Source: JAYVSZ01 sp043774925
GTDB taxonomy: Bacteria > Pseudomonadota > Gammaproteobacteria > Burkholderiales > Methylophilaceae
Assembly: GCA_043774925.1 (NCBI GenBank)
Contig: JAYVSZ010000033.1
Coordinates: 1 to 64,000, forward strand
Direction of reading: 5' to 3'
Length of the DNA stretch: 64,000 nucleotides
How positions within the stretch are numbered: position 1 is the first letter of the stretch; each line of letters opens with the position of its first letter. Under the pieces are notes generated by a model. That model searched no databases. It was not told the DNA's origin and saw nothing but the letters and a program-made list of their open reading frames with translations. The translations under genes and the position numbers were made by a program. Shown here piece by piece: positions 25,861-34,910 of the stretch.

Positions 25861-27297
25861 TTATTTATCGGCGATTTTTGTTTTAGCGAGCGCGGGATTA
25901 GTAGCGAAATATTTTTTTATACCCGTAAGAATGGAGGCGGCAAGCTTGTCTTGATGCTCGCTATCATTGAGTTTGCGCTCTTCTTCTGGGTTGCTAATAA
26001 ACGCCGTTTCGACCAAAATAGAGGGAATATCAGGCGATTTTAGTACCGCAAATGCGGCCTGCTCAACCGAGCCTTTATGCAAGCTGTTCACCTGCCCCAC
26101 TTGCCCAAGCACCGCTTTGCCCAACTTCAAACTATCACTAATGGTTGCCGCCTGCGATAAATCCAGCAGCGTGCGCGCCAGCACAGGGTCTTTATTATCC
26201 AAACTCACGCCGCCGATTAAATCGGACTCGTTCTCTTTCTTCGCCAAATAACGCGCGCTGGCACTGGTGGCGCCACGTTCTGAGAGTGCAAACACAGAGG
26301 AACCTTTGGCTGCTTGAGTAGTAAACGCGTCGGCATGAATGGACACAAACAAATCTGCCTTCATGTTGCGCGCCTTAACCACACGGCCATGCAAGGGCAC
26401 AAAAAAGTCTGCATCACGCGTCAAAATACCGCGCATATTCGGCTCTGCGTCAATCAACGCTTTCAGTTTCTTGCCAATCGCCAGCGTTAAATCCTTTTCA
26501 TTGCTGCCATTTGCGCCATGCGCACCTGGATCCTCACCACCATGGCCTGGGTCGATGGCAATGGTAATCATGCGACCGCCCTCTTTGCTCGGCAAGGTTT
26601 TATCTGTGACTAATGGTGGAAGTTTTTCTGTCGCTGGCGGAGTAGGTTCGACCTTAATCTCTGGCTTGGCTTCTGGTTTAGGCTCAGCTTTAGGCTCGAT
26701 TTTATTTTCTGGCGCTTTGTATTCAGGCGGCATTTCAGCCATTGCCTCGTCAGCCGCACCAGTATTGGTTGGCAGCGGCTCGATGATTGGTTTTATTTGT
26801 TGACTCTGGTCGTTTTTATTGAGATTTTCACGATTGTCCAACATCGCCATTAAGGGATCTTGCAGTGGATAAATATCCAGCACCAAGCGATTTTTATATT
26901 CACCTGCAGGCGGCAGCGCGAATAAATTGGATTTTACTTCGCCTTTCAAATCCACCACCACGCGCACCACATTGGCTTTAAACTTGCCGGCACGCACTTG
27001 TTTAATGTAAGGGTCACTCGACAAAATCTTGTCAGTCAGCGCCTTTAGCGCGGCGTTCAGCTCCACATCTTCAATATCTAACACCAAACGGTCAGGGTTT
27101 TTAAGCACAAGCAGTTGATATTTAAATGGCGCACTGGCCTCAAATGTAACGCGCGTGTAATCTTGCGCGGGCCATACGCGCGCGGCAGTAATCACGTTGG
27201 CAGCCAATGCAGATGCGCTTGTGCACAACGCTGCGCATATTAAAAATAATTTAGTGAGCTGTAATTTAATGGGTTGCAATCTCAAGTTTTCTTCCAC
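25861..27297 (-). CDS. amiC: N-acetylmuramoyl-L-alanine amidase with AMIN domain
   Basis: This 478-residue exported enzyme splits septal peptidoglycan during daughter-cell separation. It has a signal peptide (ending SASALAA), an N-terminal AMIN domain (about 35-140), a long Pro/Glu/Lys-rich linker (about 150-235) and an Amidase_3 domain. Zinc and catalytic residues appear in AIDPGHGGEDPGA, FVSIHADAF and ILVETAFISNPEEE. No ATG is available. The frame opens with GTG at 27297, which overlaps tsaE by 32 bp; TTG at 27285 with GGAAG upstream is an equally likely start. Confidence 0.93.
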   Translation of the reverse strand: MEENLRLQPIKLQLTKLFLICAALCTSASALAANVITAARVWPAQDYTRVTFEASAPFKYQLLVLKNPDRLVLDIEDVELNAALKALTDKILSSDPYIKQVRAGKFKANVVRVVVDLKGEVKSNLFALPPAGEYKNRLVLDIYPLQDPLMAMLDNRENLNKNDQSQQIKPIIEPLPTNTGAADEAMAEMPPEYKAPENKIEPKAEPKPEAKPEIKVEPTPPATEKLPPLVTDKTLPSKEGGRMITIAIDPGHGGEDPGAHGANGSNEKDLTLAIGKKLKALIDAEPNMRGILTRDADFFVPLHGRVVKARNMKADLFVSIHADAFTTQAAKGSSVFALSERGATSASARYLAKKENESDLIGGVSLDNKDPVLARTLLDLSQAATISDSLKLGKAVLGQVGQVNSLHKGSVEQAAFAVLKSPDIPSILVETAFISNPEEERKLNDSEHQDKLAASILTGIKKYFATNPALAKTKIADK

Positions 27298-27691
27298 TTC
27301 CTAATAGGCTCATATTAATGTCAATATCTGCTTCTGGTAACAAATTTCCTGCTTTTTCTGGCCATTCCACCAAACAAACTGAGTCAGCATTAAAATATTC
27401 TCTAAAGCCTGCGGCTTCCCATTCCTCTTCATCATTAAAACGATATAAATCAAAATGATAGACGTTGAATCCAGAGATAACATAGGGCTCAACCAAGCTA
27501 TAAGTTGGGCTTTTTACCTTGCCTGCATAGCCCAAACCTTGTAGCACGCCGCGCACAAACGTGGTTTTGCCTGCACCTAAATCCCCATGCAAATAAATGG
27601 TCATACCATTGTGAAGTTTCTTAGCAAATTCACGCCCCGCTTCAATTGTGGCGGCTTCGTCAGGCAATTCGCGTGTAAAATTACTCGCCAT
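27266..27691 (-). CDS. tsaE: TsaE, ATPase for tRNA t6A37 synthesis
   Basis: This 141-residue P-loop protein (GDLGAGKTTFVRG) has the family segment KSPTYSLVEPY and a C-terminal FREYFNADSVCLVEWPEKAG. It supports the TsaB-TsaD complex that makes threonylcarbamoyl-A37. The start at 27691 matches the family N-terminus. Its ATG lies on the opposite strand of the same CATG that carries the queG start, so the two divergent genes share two start-codon bases. It overlaps amiC at its 3' end. Confidence 0.95.
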   Translation of the reverse strand: MASNFTRELPDEAATIEAGREFAKKLHNGMTIYLHGDLGAGKTTFVRGVLQGLGYAGKVKSPTYSLVEPYVISGFNVYHFDLYRFNDEEEWEAAGFREYFNADSVCLVEWPEKAGNLLPEADIDINMSLLGSGRKLEIATH

Positions 27692-28793
27692 GAGCATCTC
27701 TAACGAATATAGCCAACTTGCCGCCGACATTAAAAAACTTGGGCGCACGCTTGGCTTTGCGGAAATTGGCATTAGCGACACCAATCTGACTCAGGCGGAA
27801 TTGGAACATGAAGAATGGATTAAAAAAGGTTTTCATGGTGACATGGATTATATGGCAAAACATGGCACCAAGCGCACGCGCCCTGCCGAATTAGTGCCAA
27901 ATACCGTGCGCGTGATTTCGGCGCGGCTGGATTATTTGCCACCCAAAACAAAAGATAGCTGGCAAGTGATGCAAAATGGCGAAAAAGCGTTTATTTCGCG
28001 CTACGCTTTAGGCCGCGATTATCACAAAGTGATGCGTCAAAAACTGCAAAAACTTTGCGATAGAATTACAGAACTATGTGTTGAAAATAAAGCGCCTGAG
28101 TTCGAATACCGCGTGTTTACGGATAGCGCACCAGTGCTGGAGGTAGCGCTTGCAGAAAAAGCTGGCTTGGGTTGGCGCGGCAAGCATACTTTGCTGATTA
28201 ACAAAGGCCGTGGCTCATGGTTCTTTTTGGGTGAAATTTACACCAATCTTCCCTTGCCAGTTGACGTAAAAGCCACAAATCATTGCGGCACCTGCAATTC
28301 CTGCATTGATATATGCCCTACCCGCGCCATTACGGCGCCTTATGAGGTGGATGCAAGGCGTTGCATCTCCTACCTGACCATTGAGCTAAAAACTAGCATT
28401 CCCGTTGAGTTTCGCCCACTGATTGGTAACCGTGTGTATGGCTGCGATGATTGCCAATTAGTTTGCCCGTGGAATAAGTTTGCTGAAATTACGCAAACGC
28501 CCGATTTCAATGTGCGTAGCGGTTTGGATGATATTAGCCTGATTGAATGTTTTAGCTGGAGCGAGGACGAATTTAATCAAAAAATGGCGGGTAGCGCGAT
28601 TTATAGAATTGGCTACACACAATGGCTGCGTAATATTGCAGTGGGTTTAGGCAATGCACCAAGTACGCCAAAAATTATTGCTGCGCTAAAAGCACGAGAA
28701 AACGATGCTAGCGAATTGCTGAGTGAGCATGTAGCTTGGGCATTGCAACAACATGAAAAAGCTGTGCTTGACGTAAAACAAAGTGTCGAATAG
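27690..28793 (+). CDS. queG: Epoxyqueuosine reductase
   Basis: QueG makes the last step to queuosine at tRNA position 34, using cobalamin and two [4Fe-4S] clusters. The 367 residues include both cluster motifs, CGTCNSCIDICP and CDDCQLVCPWNKF, and the EYRVFTDSAPVLE segment. The start at 27690 (MSISNEYSQ) aligns with the usual N-terminus; the frame opens 14 codons earlier inside tsaE. queD, another gene of the pathway, is at 54039. Confidence 0.96.
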   Translation: MSISNEYSQLAADIKKLGRTLGFAEIGISDTNLTQAELEHEEWIKKGFHGDMDYMAKHGTKRTRPAELVPNTVRVISARLDYLPPKTKDSWQVMQNGEKAFISRYALGRDYHKVMRQKLQKLCDRITELCVENKAPEFEYRVFTDSAPVLEVALAEKAGLGWRGKHTLLINKGRGSWFFLGEIYTNLPLPVDVKATNHCGTCNSCIDICPTRAITAPYEVDARRCISYLTIELKTSIPVEFRPLIGNRVYGCDDCQLVCPWNKFAEITQTPDFNVRSGLDDISLIECFSWSEDEFNQKMAGSAIYRIGYTQWLRNIAVGLGNAPSTPKIIAALKARENDASELLSEHVAWALQQHEKAVLDVKQSVE

Positions 28794-28822
28794 GATGACT
28801 ATTTTACGTTAGGAGTTTTTCA

Positions 28823-29308
28823 ATGTATCAAAACGCATCTTCAATATTGAAATGGTCATACGCCCTAGTAATACTTAGCGCCGTACTTCCTATAGGTCTA
28901 GCAAGTTCAGGCTGGGTAGCTTTAGCAACTGGTGGTAGCACGTCGCTAGCGCAAGGTATACCGCTTATAAGCCCTGTCATCATGCTTGCCCTTGGGTTGT
29001 ACCGGATATTTCTTGTTGCAAAGTTGCCAGATACTCTCGATGCGCCTAAAGTAGCGGGTTTTGGAAAAGCACTCCGCAAGGTTGGCATCTTTCTACTTTT
29101 TCTTGGCGCTATCTTTGGTGCACTCAACCTCATTTCGCGCCCATTAATGCTTTTAATACCTTCACAGTATACAAACGGTGCTCCAATCTTTTTTATATTC
29201 GGTCTGTATCTATCTATACTTGAAGGCCTTGGTTTGCTTGGCCTAACGCTATTTGAGTTCAGTCGCATTTTAGGTTTTGAGCAACATGCGCGCCAACAAA
29301 ACTCTTAA
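28823..29308 (+). CDS. Unknown four-helix membrane protein
   Basis: A 161-residue protein with about four hydrophobic segments and a short polar C-terminus (FEQHARQQNS). It has no recognisable family motif. A Shine-Dalgarno-like TTAGGAG lies about ten bases before the ATG. It follows queG by 29 bp and is followed by an extragenic repeat, so it may be the last gene of that transcript. Its function is unknown. Confidence 0.6.
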   Translation: MYQNASSILKWSYALVILSAVLPIGLASSGWVALATGGSTSLAQGIPLISPVIMLALGLYRIFLVAKLPDTLDAPKVAGFGKALRKVGIFLLFLGAIFGALNLISRPLMLLIPSQYTNGAPIFFIFGLYLSILEGLGLLGLTLFEFSRILGFEQHARQQNS

Positions 29309-29325
29309 CCCATCCATCAAGCAAG

Positions 29326-29420
29326 CGTAGGGCGGAAAAGTAAAACGCCTTCCGCCGCATGAAATCTTTCTAAAAATCACCTACGGCGGATAACGCTGCG
29401 CTCATCCGCCCTACAAACCC
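29326..29420 (-). repeat. About 90-bp GTAGGGCGGA...TCCGCCCTAC element, copy 1
   Basis: Outer inverted arms are GTAGGGCGGA (29327-29336) and TCCGCCCTAC (29404-29413), with internal GGCGGA/TCCGCC pairs. Read on the minus strand it aligns along its length with the element at 38809-38904. It supplies the TAG stop of the ROK kinase gene (CTA at 29411-29413). Confidence 0.75.
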
Positions 29421-30328
29421 AAATGACTTGCCAGCAAAGCCGCGCCCAGCATGCCTGCTTGGTCTCCACTGGTGGAAATAGTCACTTTAATTTTGCCGCG
29501 CAATACGGGGATTAAATCGGCCTCTAACCTTGCATTAAAAGCATTTTGCATTAAATCCCAAGCGCCACTCATGCCGCCGCCGATGACCACATTCGGTACA
29601 TCCACCACTTTTTGCACATGCGCCAAGGCTTTTGCCAGCGCCTCGCCCGCCTTATTGTAAGCGGCTTGCGCCTCTTTATCACCGATTCTTGCAAGTTCGG
29701 CGATTTCGTGCGCTGTGATTTTTTGTTTACTGTAGCTAATTGAAATGCCGCTGGCAGAGGCATATTGCTCCATACAGCCTTTGTTGCCGCATCCGCAGAG
29801 CCTGCCATTTGGCTCGACGATGATGTGCCCGACTTCCATCGCACAGCCGTGAAAGCCCACAAATGGCTTGCCTGCATGGATGAGTCCGCCACCCACGCCT
29901 GTACCAAGGCCAAAATAGATTAAACCCGTTTCAGGTTTGTTTAACAGGCAATATTCACCATAAGCGGCGGCATTCGCGTCATTTTCTACAATGACTTTTT
30001 TACCGATAAGCTTGCTTAAATCGGCGGCTAAATTCACATCTTTTAAGCCGAGTAAGTTAGGTGATTGCGCGAGCGTTTGCGTGTGTGGATTGATAAATCC
30101 AGGGAAGCCAATACCGATGGCGTGTATATCTGGATGCTCTGCGAGGCGCATAGATATTGCCTTGCAGAGCACATGTAAAATCTTATCTAAAGCTTCTTTG
30201 GATGCGTTTTCTTTGCAAATTTGCGAAAAATCCGCCTGATGGCGCGATTCTTCCAGCAAATTCAACCCATCGAACACACCCAAACGCAAATTGGTGCCGC
30301 CAACGTCAATACCAATGGATTTGGTCAT
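29411..30328 (-). CDS. ROK-family sugar kinase, probably glucokinase
   Basis: This 305-residue protein has the ATP-binding N-terminus GIDVGGTNLRLGVFDG, the sugar-binding region ENDANAAAYGEY, GTGVGGGLI, and the ROK zinc motif CGCGNKGCMEQYAS. It would phosphorylate glucose (or a related hexose) released from glycogen by the neighbouring MalQ and GH57 enzymes. It overlaps malQ by 4 bp (ATGA). Substrate specificity cannot be read from sequence alone, so glucokinase is inferred from the operon. Confidence 0.88.
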   Translation of the reverse strand: MTKSIGIDVGGTNLRLGVFDGLNLLEESRHQADFSQICKENASKEALDKILHVLCKAISMRLAEHPDIHAIGIGFPGFINPHTQTLAQSPNLLGLKDVNLAADLSKLIGKKVIVENDANAAAYGEYCLLNKPETGLIYFGLGTGVGGGLIHAGKPFVGFHGCAMEVGHIIVEPNGRLCGCGNKGCMEQYASASGISISYSKQKITAHEIAELARIGDKEAQAAYNKAGEALAKALAHVQKVVDVPNVVIGGGMSGAWDLMQNAFNARLEADLIPVLRGKIKVTISTSGDQAGMLGAALLASHLGL

Positions 30329-31716
30329 GCTGACTTTTTAACTTGAATGCGCGCAGATTGTTGCACAGCTAGCGAAAATTGTGTTTTTAACTCAGCCGTG
30401 AGTTGCAGCCAATCAAAGCGCCAAAACCAGTTGTTTTCCGAGGTGCCTGGCGTATTCATGCGCGATTTTCCATCTAGCTCTAAAATATCCTGCATGGGAA
30501 TAATCGCTAGGTTGGCGTTTGTATTCAGCGCCATTTTCACTAAATCGGCAGGCATTTTAGGCGCATCATTTGCCAAAACAGTGTGGCAATGTTGCTTAGC
30601 GTGTGCTTCTAGCGTGTTATACCAGCCTAGCGTAGTGTCATTATCATGCGTACCAGTATAAACCACACTATTGGCTTCGATATTGGCTGGCAGATAGTAA
30701 TTATCATCGCCGCCGCCAAAAGCAAACTGCAAAATTTTCATGCCTGGCAGTTTAAATTTGGCACGTAGTGCATTGACTTGCGGCGTGATAATGCCCAAAT
30801 CTTCCGCCACCAAACACATGCGCGGAAAGCGCGCTTTAATCGCCGCAAGCAAGGCCGCACCTGGCGCGCGCTTCCATGTGCCGTTGATGGCCGTATCTTC
30901 GCGTGCGGGAATTTCCCAAGCCGCTTGCAAGCCGCGAAAATGGTCGATGCGCACCATATCGAACAAGCTATTTTGCGTTACCATACGCGCCAACCACCAT
31001 TTAAAGTTATCCATTTTCATGGCGCGCCAATTGTAGTGCGGGTTGCCCCAACGCTGGCCTGTCGCAGAGAAGTAATCGGGCGGCACGCCCGCTACCACTT
31101 TCATATTACAACGTTTATCTAGTTTGAATAAAGTCGGGTTCGCCCATACATCAGCGCTGTCAAACGCCACAAAAATAGGAATATCACCAAACATGGCAAT
31201 GCCTTTTTGGTTGGCATATTTTTTAAGTGCCACCCACTGCGAAAAAAACTGAAATTGGGCGAATTTAATCGCGCTAATTTCCTCTGCATGTTGCTTTTTA
31301 GCTTGATTCAACAAATTGGCATCGCGCAATTTATAAGGCTTTGGCCAAGTGTTCCAACTTGCGTACTGAAACTGCTTGCGCAACACCAAAAATAGCGCAA
31401 AATCATTCAGCCAACGCGCGTGTTTTCTACAAAAACTTTGAAAGTTTTGACGGTTCGTGTCATTCAAGCTCAGTAAATTTTCGTGCGCCAAATGCTGTTG
31501 GCAAATAAATGCTGAATTACCCGCATGCGCGCTTAAACATTGGTATGGCGAGCCATCGGCGTGCGGCATATTGAGCGGTAAAGTTTGCCAAACTTTTGCG
31601 CCAACATCGTGTAAAAAATCCACGAATCGGTACGCATCTTGCCCCAAATTGCCAGCAGGCAACGAGCTGATGTGCAGCAAAACGCCAGCATGGCGCTTTT
31701 GGTTTGCGAATTTCAT
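30325..31716 (-). CDS. malQ: 4-alpha-glucanotransferase (amylomaltase)
   Basis: A 463-residue GH77 enzyme that disproportionates maltodextrins. Landmarks are GVLLHISSLPAG at the start, DMVRIDHFRGL (nucleophile Asp), LVAEDLGIIT (acid/base Glu) and YTGTHDNDTTLGWY (third acidic residue). I place the start at the ATG at 31716, 20 bp after the GH57 stop, because it matches the family N-terminus; the frame extends into the upstream gene. It is part of the glycogen cluster. Confidence 0.93.
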   Translation of the reverse strand: MKFANQKRHAGVLLHISSLPAGNLGQDAYRFVDFLHDVGAKVWQTLPLNMPHADGSPYQCLSAHAGNSAFICQQHLAHENLLSLNDTNRQNFQSFCRKHARWLNDFALFLVLRKQFQYASWNTWPKPYKLRDANLLNQAKKQHAEEISAIKFAQFQFFSQWVALKKYANQKGIAMFGDIPIFVAFDSADVWANPTLFKLDKRCNMKVVAGVPPDYFSATGQRWGNPHYNWRAMKMDNFKWWLARMVTQNSLFDMVRIDHFRGLQAAWEIPAREDTAINGTWKRAPGAALLAAIKARFPRMCLVAEDLGIITPQVNALRAKFKLPGMKILQFAFGGGDDNYYLPANIEANSVVYTGTHDNDTTLGWYNTLEAHAKQHCHTVLANDAPKMPADLVKMALNTNANLAIIPMQDILELDGKSRMNTPGTSENNWFWRFDWLQLTAELKTQFSLAVQQSARIQVKKSA

Positions 31717-31735
31717 CTCATTAAACTCAGCCGAA

Positions 31736-33463
31736 TCAAGCTTGGCCTCGGCGCATAGTGCCACCCGCGGCAGGGGCGCCAACACCCGCACTAATGGGAA
31801 TATGCAAAATTTCTGGCACGGGTTTTTGCAGCAATTTATACAAATTAATTAAATTGCGGCGATACAGTTTATCAAAGCTGCTCACGCTATCCGACGTGTT
31901 GTAATCGCCAAACCACCAAAACCAATCTGAGCCCTCGCACACGGCCAATTGGTGCTCGCAGACGGTTTGTTGCGCCTCGTCCAGCTTGTGAATGGCTTTA
32001 TCGTAAACTTTTTTGGCATCACACAACAAATCCCAAGCCGCGTTCTTATCGGCCGAGCCTATCCACGTGCTAAACGTGCCGTAAACCCAGCTACCAGCAG
32101 CGATTTCTGGCAATATAGGCGCGACAACTTTGCTTTTTTGCTGCATCTCTACAACATCGCTAAACGTTTTCATCTCGATATCGGCATGATTGGCCAAGGC
32201 GCGATAAAGCTCTTCTAGGAAATAGTAGCCGTTATATGGATAGTATTCCCAAGCGTTTTCGCCATCCAAAATCACGCTTATAACTGGGCTGTTGGTTGAA
32301 GTGTTGTATTGTTGAATATGCTCCAAGGTGCGCACAAAATCGCTTACCGCCTCTAGCGAATGCACTTTGCCGTATTCAAATCCAATCTTGTCGGAAAGTT
32401 GGTCGTCGCGAAAAAAACATAAAAGTTCGTGCCCGCCTTCAGCCACGCGATAAGGCTTATACAAATAGTCGCGCTTATCGGCCGCATTTAAGCCAGACTT
32501 AGTCAAACTGTTCGCCAGCACCGCTTGCCCTGTCGCCGCCCATTTTACGCCGTGCTCCGCCATTAGACCCAGCGCGGCTTTCGAGACGCCACCTTCGGCT
32601 GGCCACATGCCATTGGGCACGCTGCCAAAGCGCGTTTTGTGCGTGCTAAGCGCGGATTCGACATGCGCACGCGCACGCAGTTTTCCGCCTGGATATTGCC
32701 GCGTAGCGGGCAAGGGCGCGTCTGGCATCGCATCTTTAGTCGATTTAAAATCGAGTAATAAAGGCAAAATGGGGTGGTAATGCGGCGTGGTGGAAATTTC
32801 GATGCGATTCGCATTCTGCAAGGCTTTGTAGCGCGGAATCAAATTGGCAATCAACTCGCCAATTAAGTTAAATAAATCCAGCCTATCTTGCAGGTTAAAT
32901 TGCGCGCCCTTTTCCATCAATCGCTTAACTACTAGGTTGTTGCGGCGCACACTTTCGCCCGTCCACGCTAAGTGATACCACACCAACAAATCCGCCTTGT
33001 ATTGCGCAGAAAGATATAGCAGCTCGTTGCCAAAGGCCGCTGGCGCAGTCTCGGTTGCTTGATACTGCGTTGCTTGATAAATATGCAGCAGTTTTTGGTA
33101 CTGCGGAAACGGGCTAAGCATTTTTTCGTGATGGCTTTTAAAGCAGCTCTCGACGATTAAGCAGCATTGTTCGTCAGAAATCTTGGCTAAATCTTTGTGA
33201 GCTAACATAGCCAGCAAAGGGTCACGCATGTTTTTTGACTTAAATTGCGCGCTGTAATCTTCCAGCTGATCTAATAAAACGGGCACAAAATTAAAGCTCA
33301 CACGCGCTTGCGGGTTGGCTTCCAGATGATATGCCATGTCCGTGTAATCTTTAATTGCGTGCAAATACGTCCATGGCAACACGTATTCACCCGTGAGCGA
33401 GTCGCGATAATCGGGTTGGTGCATGTGCCAATAAAGGGAAATAAAAAGCTTGGGTTGTGTCAT
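31736..33463 (-). CDS. GH57 glycoside hydrolase (alpha-amylase-like)
   Basis: A 575-residue protein with the GH57 signatures: LYWHMHQPDYRD near the N-terminus, GMWPAEGGVS (with the candidate nucleophile Glu) and VILDGENAWEYYPYNG (with the candidate acid Asp). GH57 includes amylases, 4-alpha-glucanotransferases and branching enzymes. Because a GH13 branching enzyme (glgB) and malQ are both present, glycogen or maltodextrin hydrolysis is the likelier role. It lies between glgC and malQ on the same strand. No signal peptide is seen, so it acts in the cytoplasm. Confidence 0.88.
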   Translation of the reverse strand: MTQPKLFISLYWHMHQPDYRDSLTGEYVLPWTYLHAIKDYTDMAYHLEANPQARVSFNFVPVLLDQLEDYSAQFKSKNMRDPLLAMLAHKDLAKISDEQCCLIVESCFKSHHEKMLSPFPQYQKLLHIYQATQYQATETAPAAFGNELLYLSAQYKADLLVWYHLAWTGESVRRNNLVVKRLMEKGAQFNLQDRLDLFNLIGELIANLIPRYKALQNANRIEISTTPHYHPILPLLLDFKSTKDAMPDAPLPATRQYPGGKLRARAHVESALSTHKTRFGSVPNGMWPAEGGVSKAALGLMAEHGVKWAATGQAVLANSLTKSGLNAADKRDYLYKPYRVAEGGHELLCFFRDDQLSDKIGFEYGKVHSLEAVSDFVRTLEHIQQYNTSTNSPVISVILDGENAWEYYPYNGYYFLEELYRALANHADIEMKTFSDVVEMQQKSKVVAPILPEIAAGSWVYGTFSTWIGSADKNAAWDLLCDAKKVYDKAIHKLDEAQQTVCEHQLAVCEGSDWFWWFGDYNTSDSVSSFDKLYRRNLINLYKLLQKPVPEILHIPISAGVGAPAAGGTMRRGQA

Positions 33464-33509
33464 TAGAAATGAATCTATTTATTTAAATTTTAATGTATAT
33501 CTATTTGAT

Positions 33510-34778
33510 TTATAGCTTATTTAGCATGTCTTGCGTCACCAAAACCGTGCCTTTTTCGGTCACATAAAAGCGTTTTTTATCGGCTTTTAAATCAATGCCA
33601 ATTTCCATGCCTTCAGGGATGTTGACACTTTTATCAATCACCACATTTTTGAGTTTAACGTGTCGATTAACCACGACACTAGGCATAATCACCGCGCCAT
33701 CAATGTTGCAATAGCTGTGTACACGCACGTTGGAAAATAGCACCGAGCTGTTTACGCTAGAGCCGCTAATCAAGCAGCCGCCAGAGACGATAGAATCAGT
33801 CGCTTCGCCCGTTCTGTCTTTATCATGAAACACAAATTTTGCCGGCGGCAGTTGCTCTTGATAGGTCCAAATAGGCCATTGTTTGTCGTACATATTCAAC
33901 TCTGGCGTGACGCGTGTAAGCTCCATATTGGCTTCCCAATAGGCATCAATCGTCCCTACGTCGCGCCAATAATAAAAGCCATTGCGCGCACCGACACAAC
34001 TTTCAGTAAAGCGATGCGCATATACGCGCGCGCGCGAAATTAGATACGGAATAATATTGCCACCAAAATCGTTGGCAGATGCAGGGTCAGCTGCATCGCG
34101 CTCTAGCTGCTCGTACATAAACTGCGCGTTAAACACGTAAATGCCCATGCTGGCAAACGCCTGTGATTTATCGCCAGGCATGTGTTTGGGGTTTGCAGGC
34201 TTCTCTGCGAACTCAATAATTCTATCGTCATCATCCACCGCTAACACACCAAAGCTTTTTGCATCTTCTAACGACACATTGAGGCAAGCTACTGTCATAT
34301 CGGCATTCTTTTTCACATGTGTGGCCAGCATTTGGCCGTAATCCATTTTGTAAATATGATCACCGGCCAAAATTACCACATACTCTGCGCCGCTCTCTTT
34401 TAAAATGTCGAGATTTTGATACACTGCGTCCGCCGTGCCTTTATACCACTCCTCTTTCTCATTTTGCTGTGAAGCTGGCAAAACCTCGATGTATTCGCTA
34501 AATTCACCATTTAAAAAACTCCAGCCGCGCTGAATGTGACGAATAAGGCTGTGCGATTTGTATTGTGTGACCACGCCAACGCGGCGAATGCCCGAGTTAA
34601 TGCAATTAGAAAGTGGGAAATCGATAATGCGGAACTTGCCGCCAAACGGCACCGCTGGCTTAGCGCGGCGATTAGTCAGGTCTTTAAGCCTACTGCCACG
34701 GCCACCCGCGAGGATTAAAGCCACCGTATTTTTGGTAATTGCACTAATGAAACGAGATGAATTTGGATCTTGCGACAT
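33510..34778 (-). CDS. glgC: Glucose-1-phosphate adenylyltransferase
   Basis: GlgC makes ADP-glucose, the committed and allosterically regulated step of glycogen synthesis. The 422 residues show LILAGGRGSRLKDLTNRRAK, KPAVPFGGKFRIIDFPLSNC, IVRHIQ-like RHIQRGWSF and a C-terminal left-handed beta-helix region. The ATG at 34778 has a strong AAAGGG site upstream; a GTG one codon earlier is also in frame. It is divergent from glgB. Confidence 0.96.
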   Translation of the reverse strand: MSQDPNSSRFISAITKNTVALILAGGRGSRLKDLTNRRAKPAVPFGGKFRIIDFPLSNCINSGIRRVGVVTQYKSHSLIRHIQRGWSFLNGEFSEYIEVLPASQQNEKEEWYKGTADAVYQNLDILKESGAEYVVILAGDHIYKMDYGQMLATHVKKNADMTVACLNVSLEDAKSFGVLAVDDDDRIIEFAEKPANPKHMPGDKSQAFASMGIYVFNAQFMYEQLERDAADPASANDFGGNIIPYLISRARVYAHRFTESCVGARNGFYYWRDVGTIDAYWEANMELTRVTPELNMYDKQWPIWTYQEQLPPAKFVFHDKDRTGEATDSIVSGGCLISGSSVNSSVLFSNVRVHSYCNIDGAVIMPSVVVNRHVKLKNVVIDKSVNIPEGMEIGIDLKADKKRFYVTEKGTVLVTQDMLNKL

Positions 34779-34845
34779 CACTTGGCCCTTTACTTAAAAG
34801 TGAACACGCACATAAATGGGCAAAATTATGTGTTTATTCGTTTCT

Positions 34846-34872
34846 ATTATAGGCTTGATTACGCGCTATAAT
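34846..34872. promoter_or_regulatory. Candidate divergent glgC/glgB promoter region
   Basis: Two perfect TATAAT boxes face away from each other in the 132-bp gap: one on the minus strand at 34846-34851 (towards glgC) and one on the plus strand at 34867-34872 (towards glgB). Neither has a clear -35 hexamer at 17 bp, which would fit activator-dependent control of glycogen synthesis. Confidence 0.45.
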
Positions 34873-34910
34873 CCATCCTTAAACAACTATTTTATTGAAA
34901 ATTTATCACC

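Noticed and set aside
30676..30702. Another copy of the GCATGGATATTGG repeat inside malQ
   Set aside because: TTCGATATTGGCTGGCAGAT shares only part of the core, and the encoded PANIEANS is explained by the ordinary malQ coding sequence.
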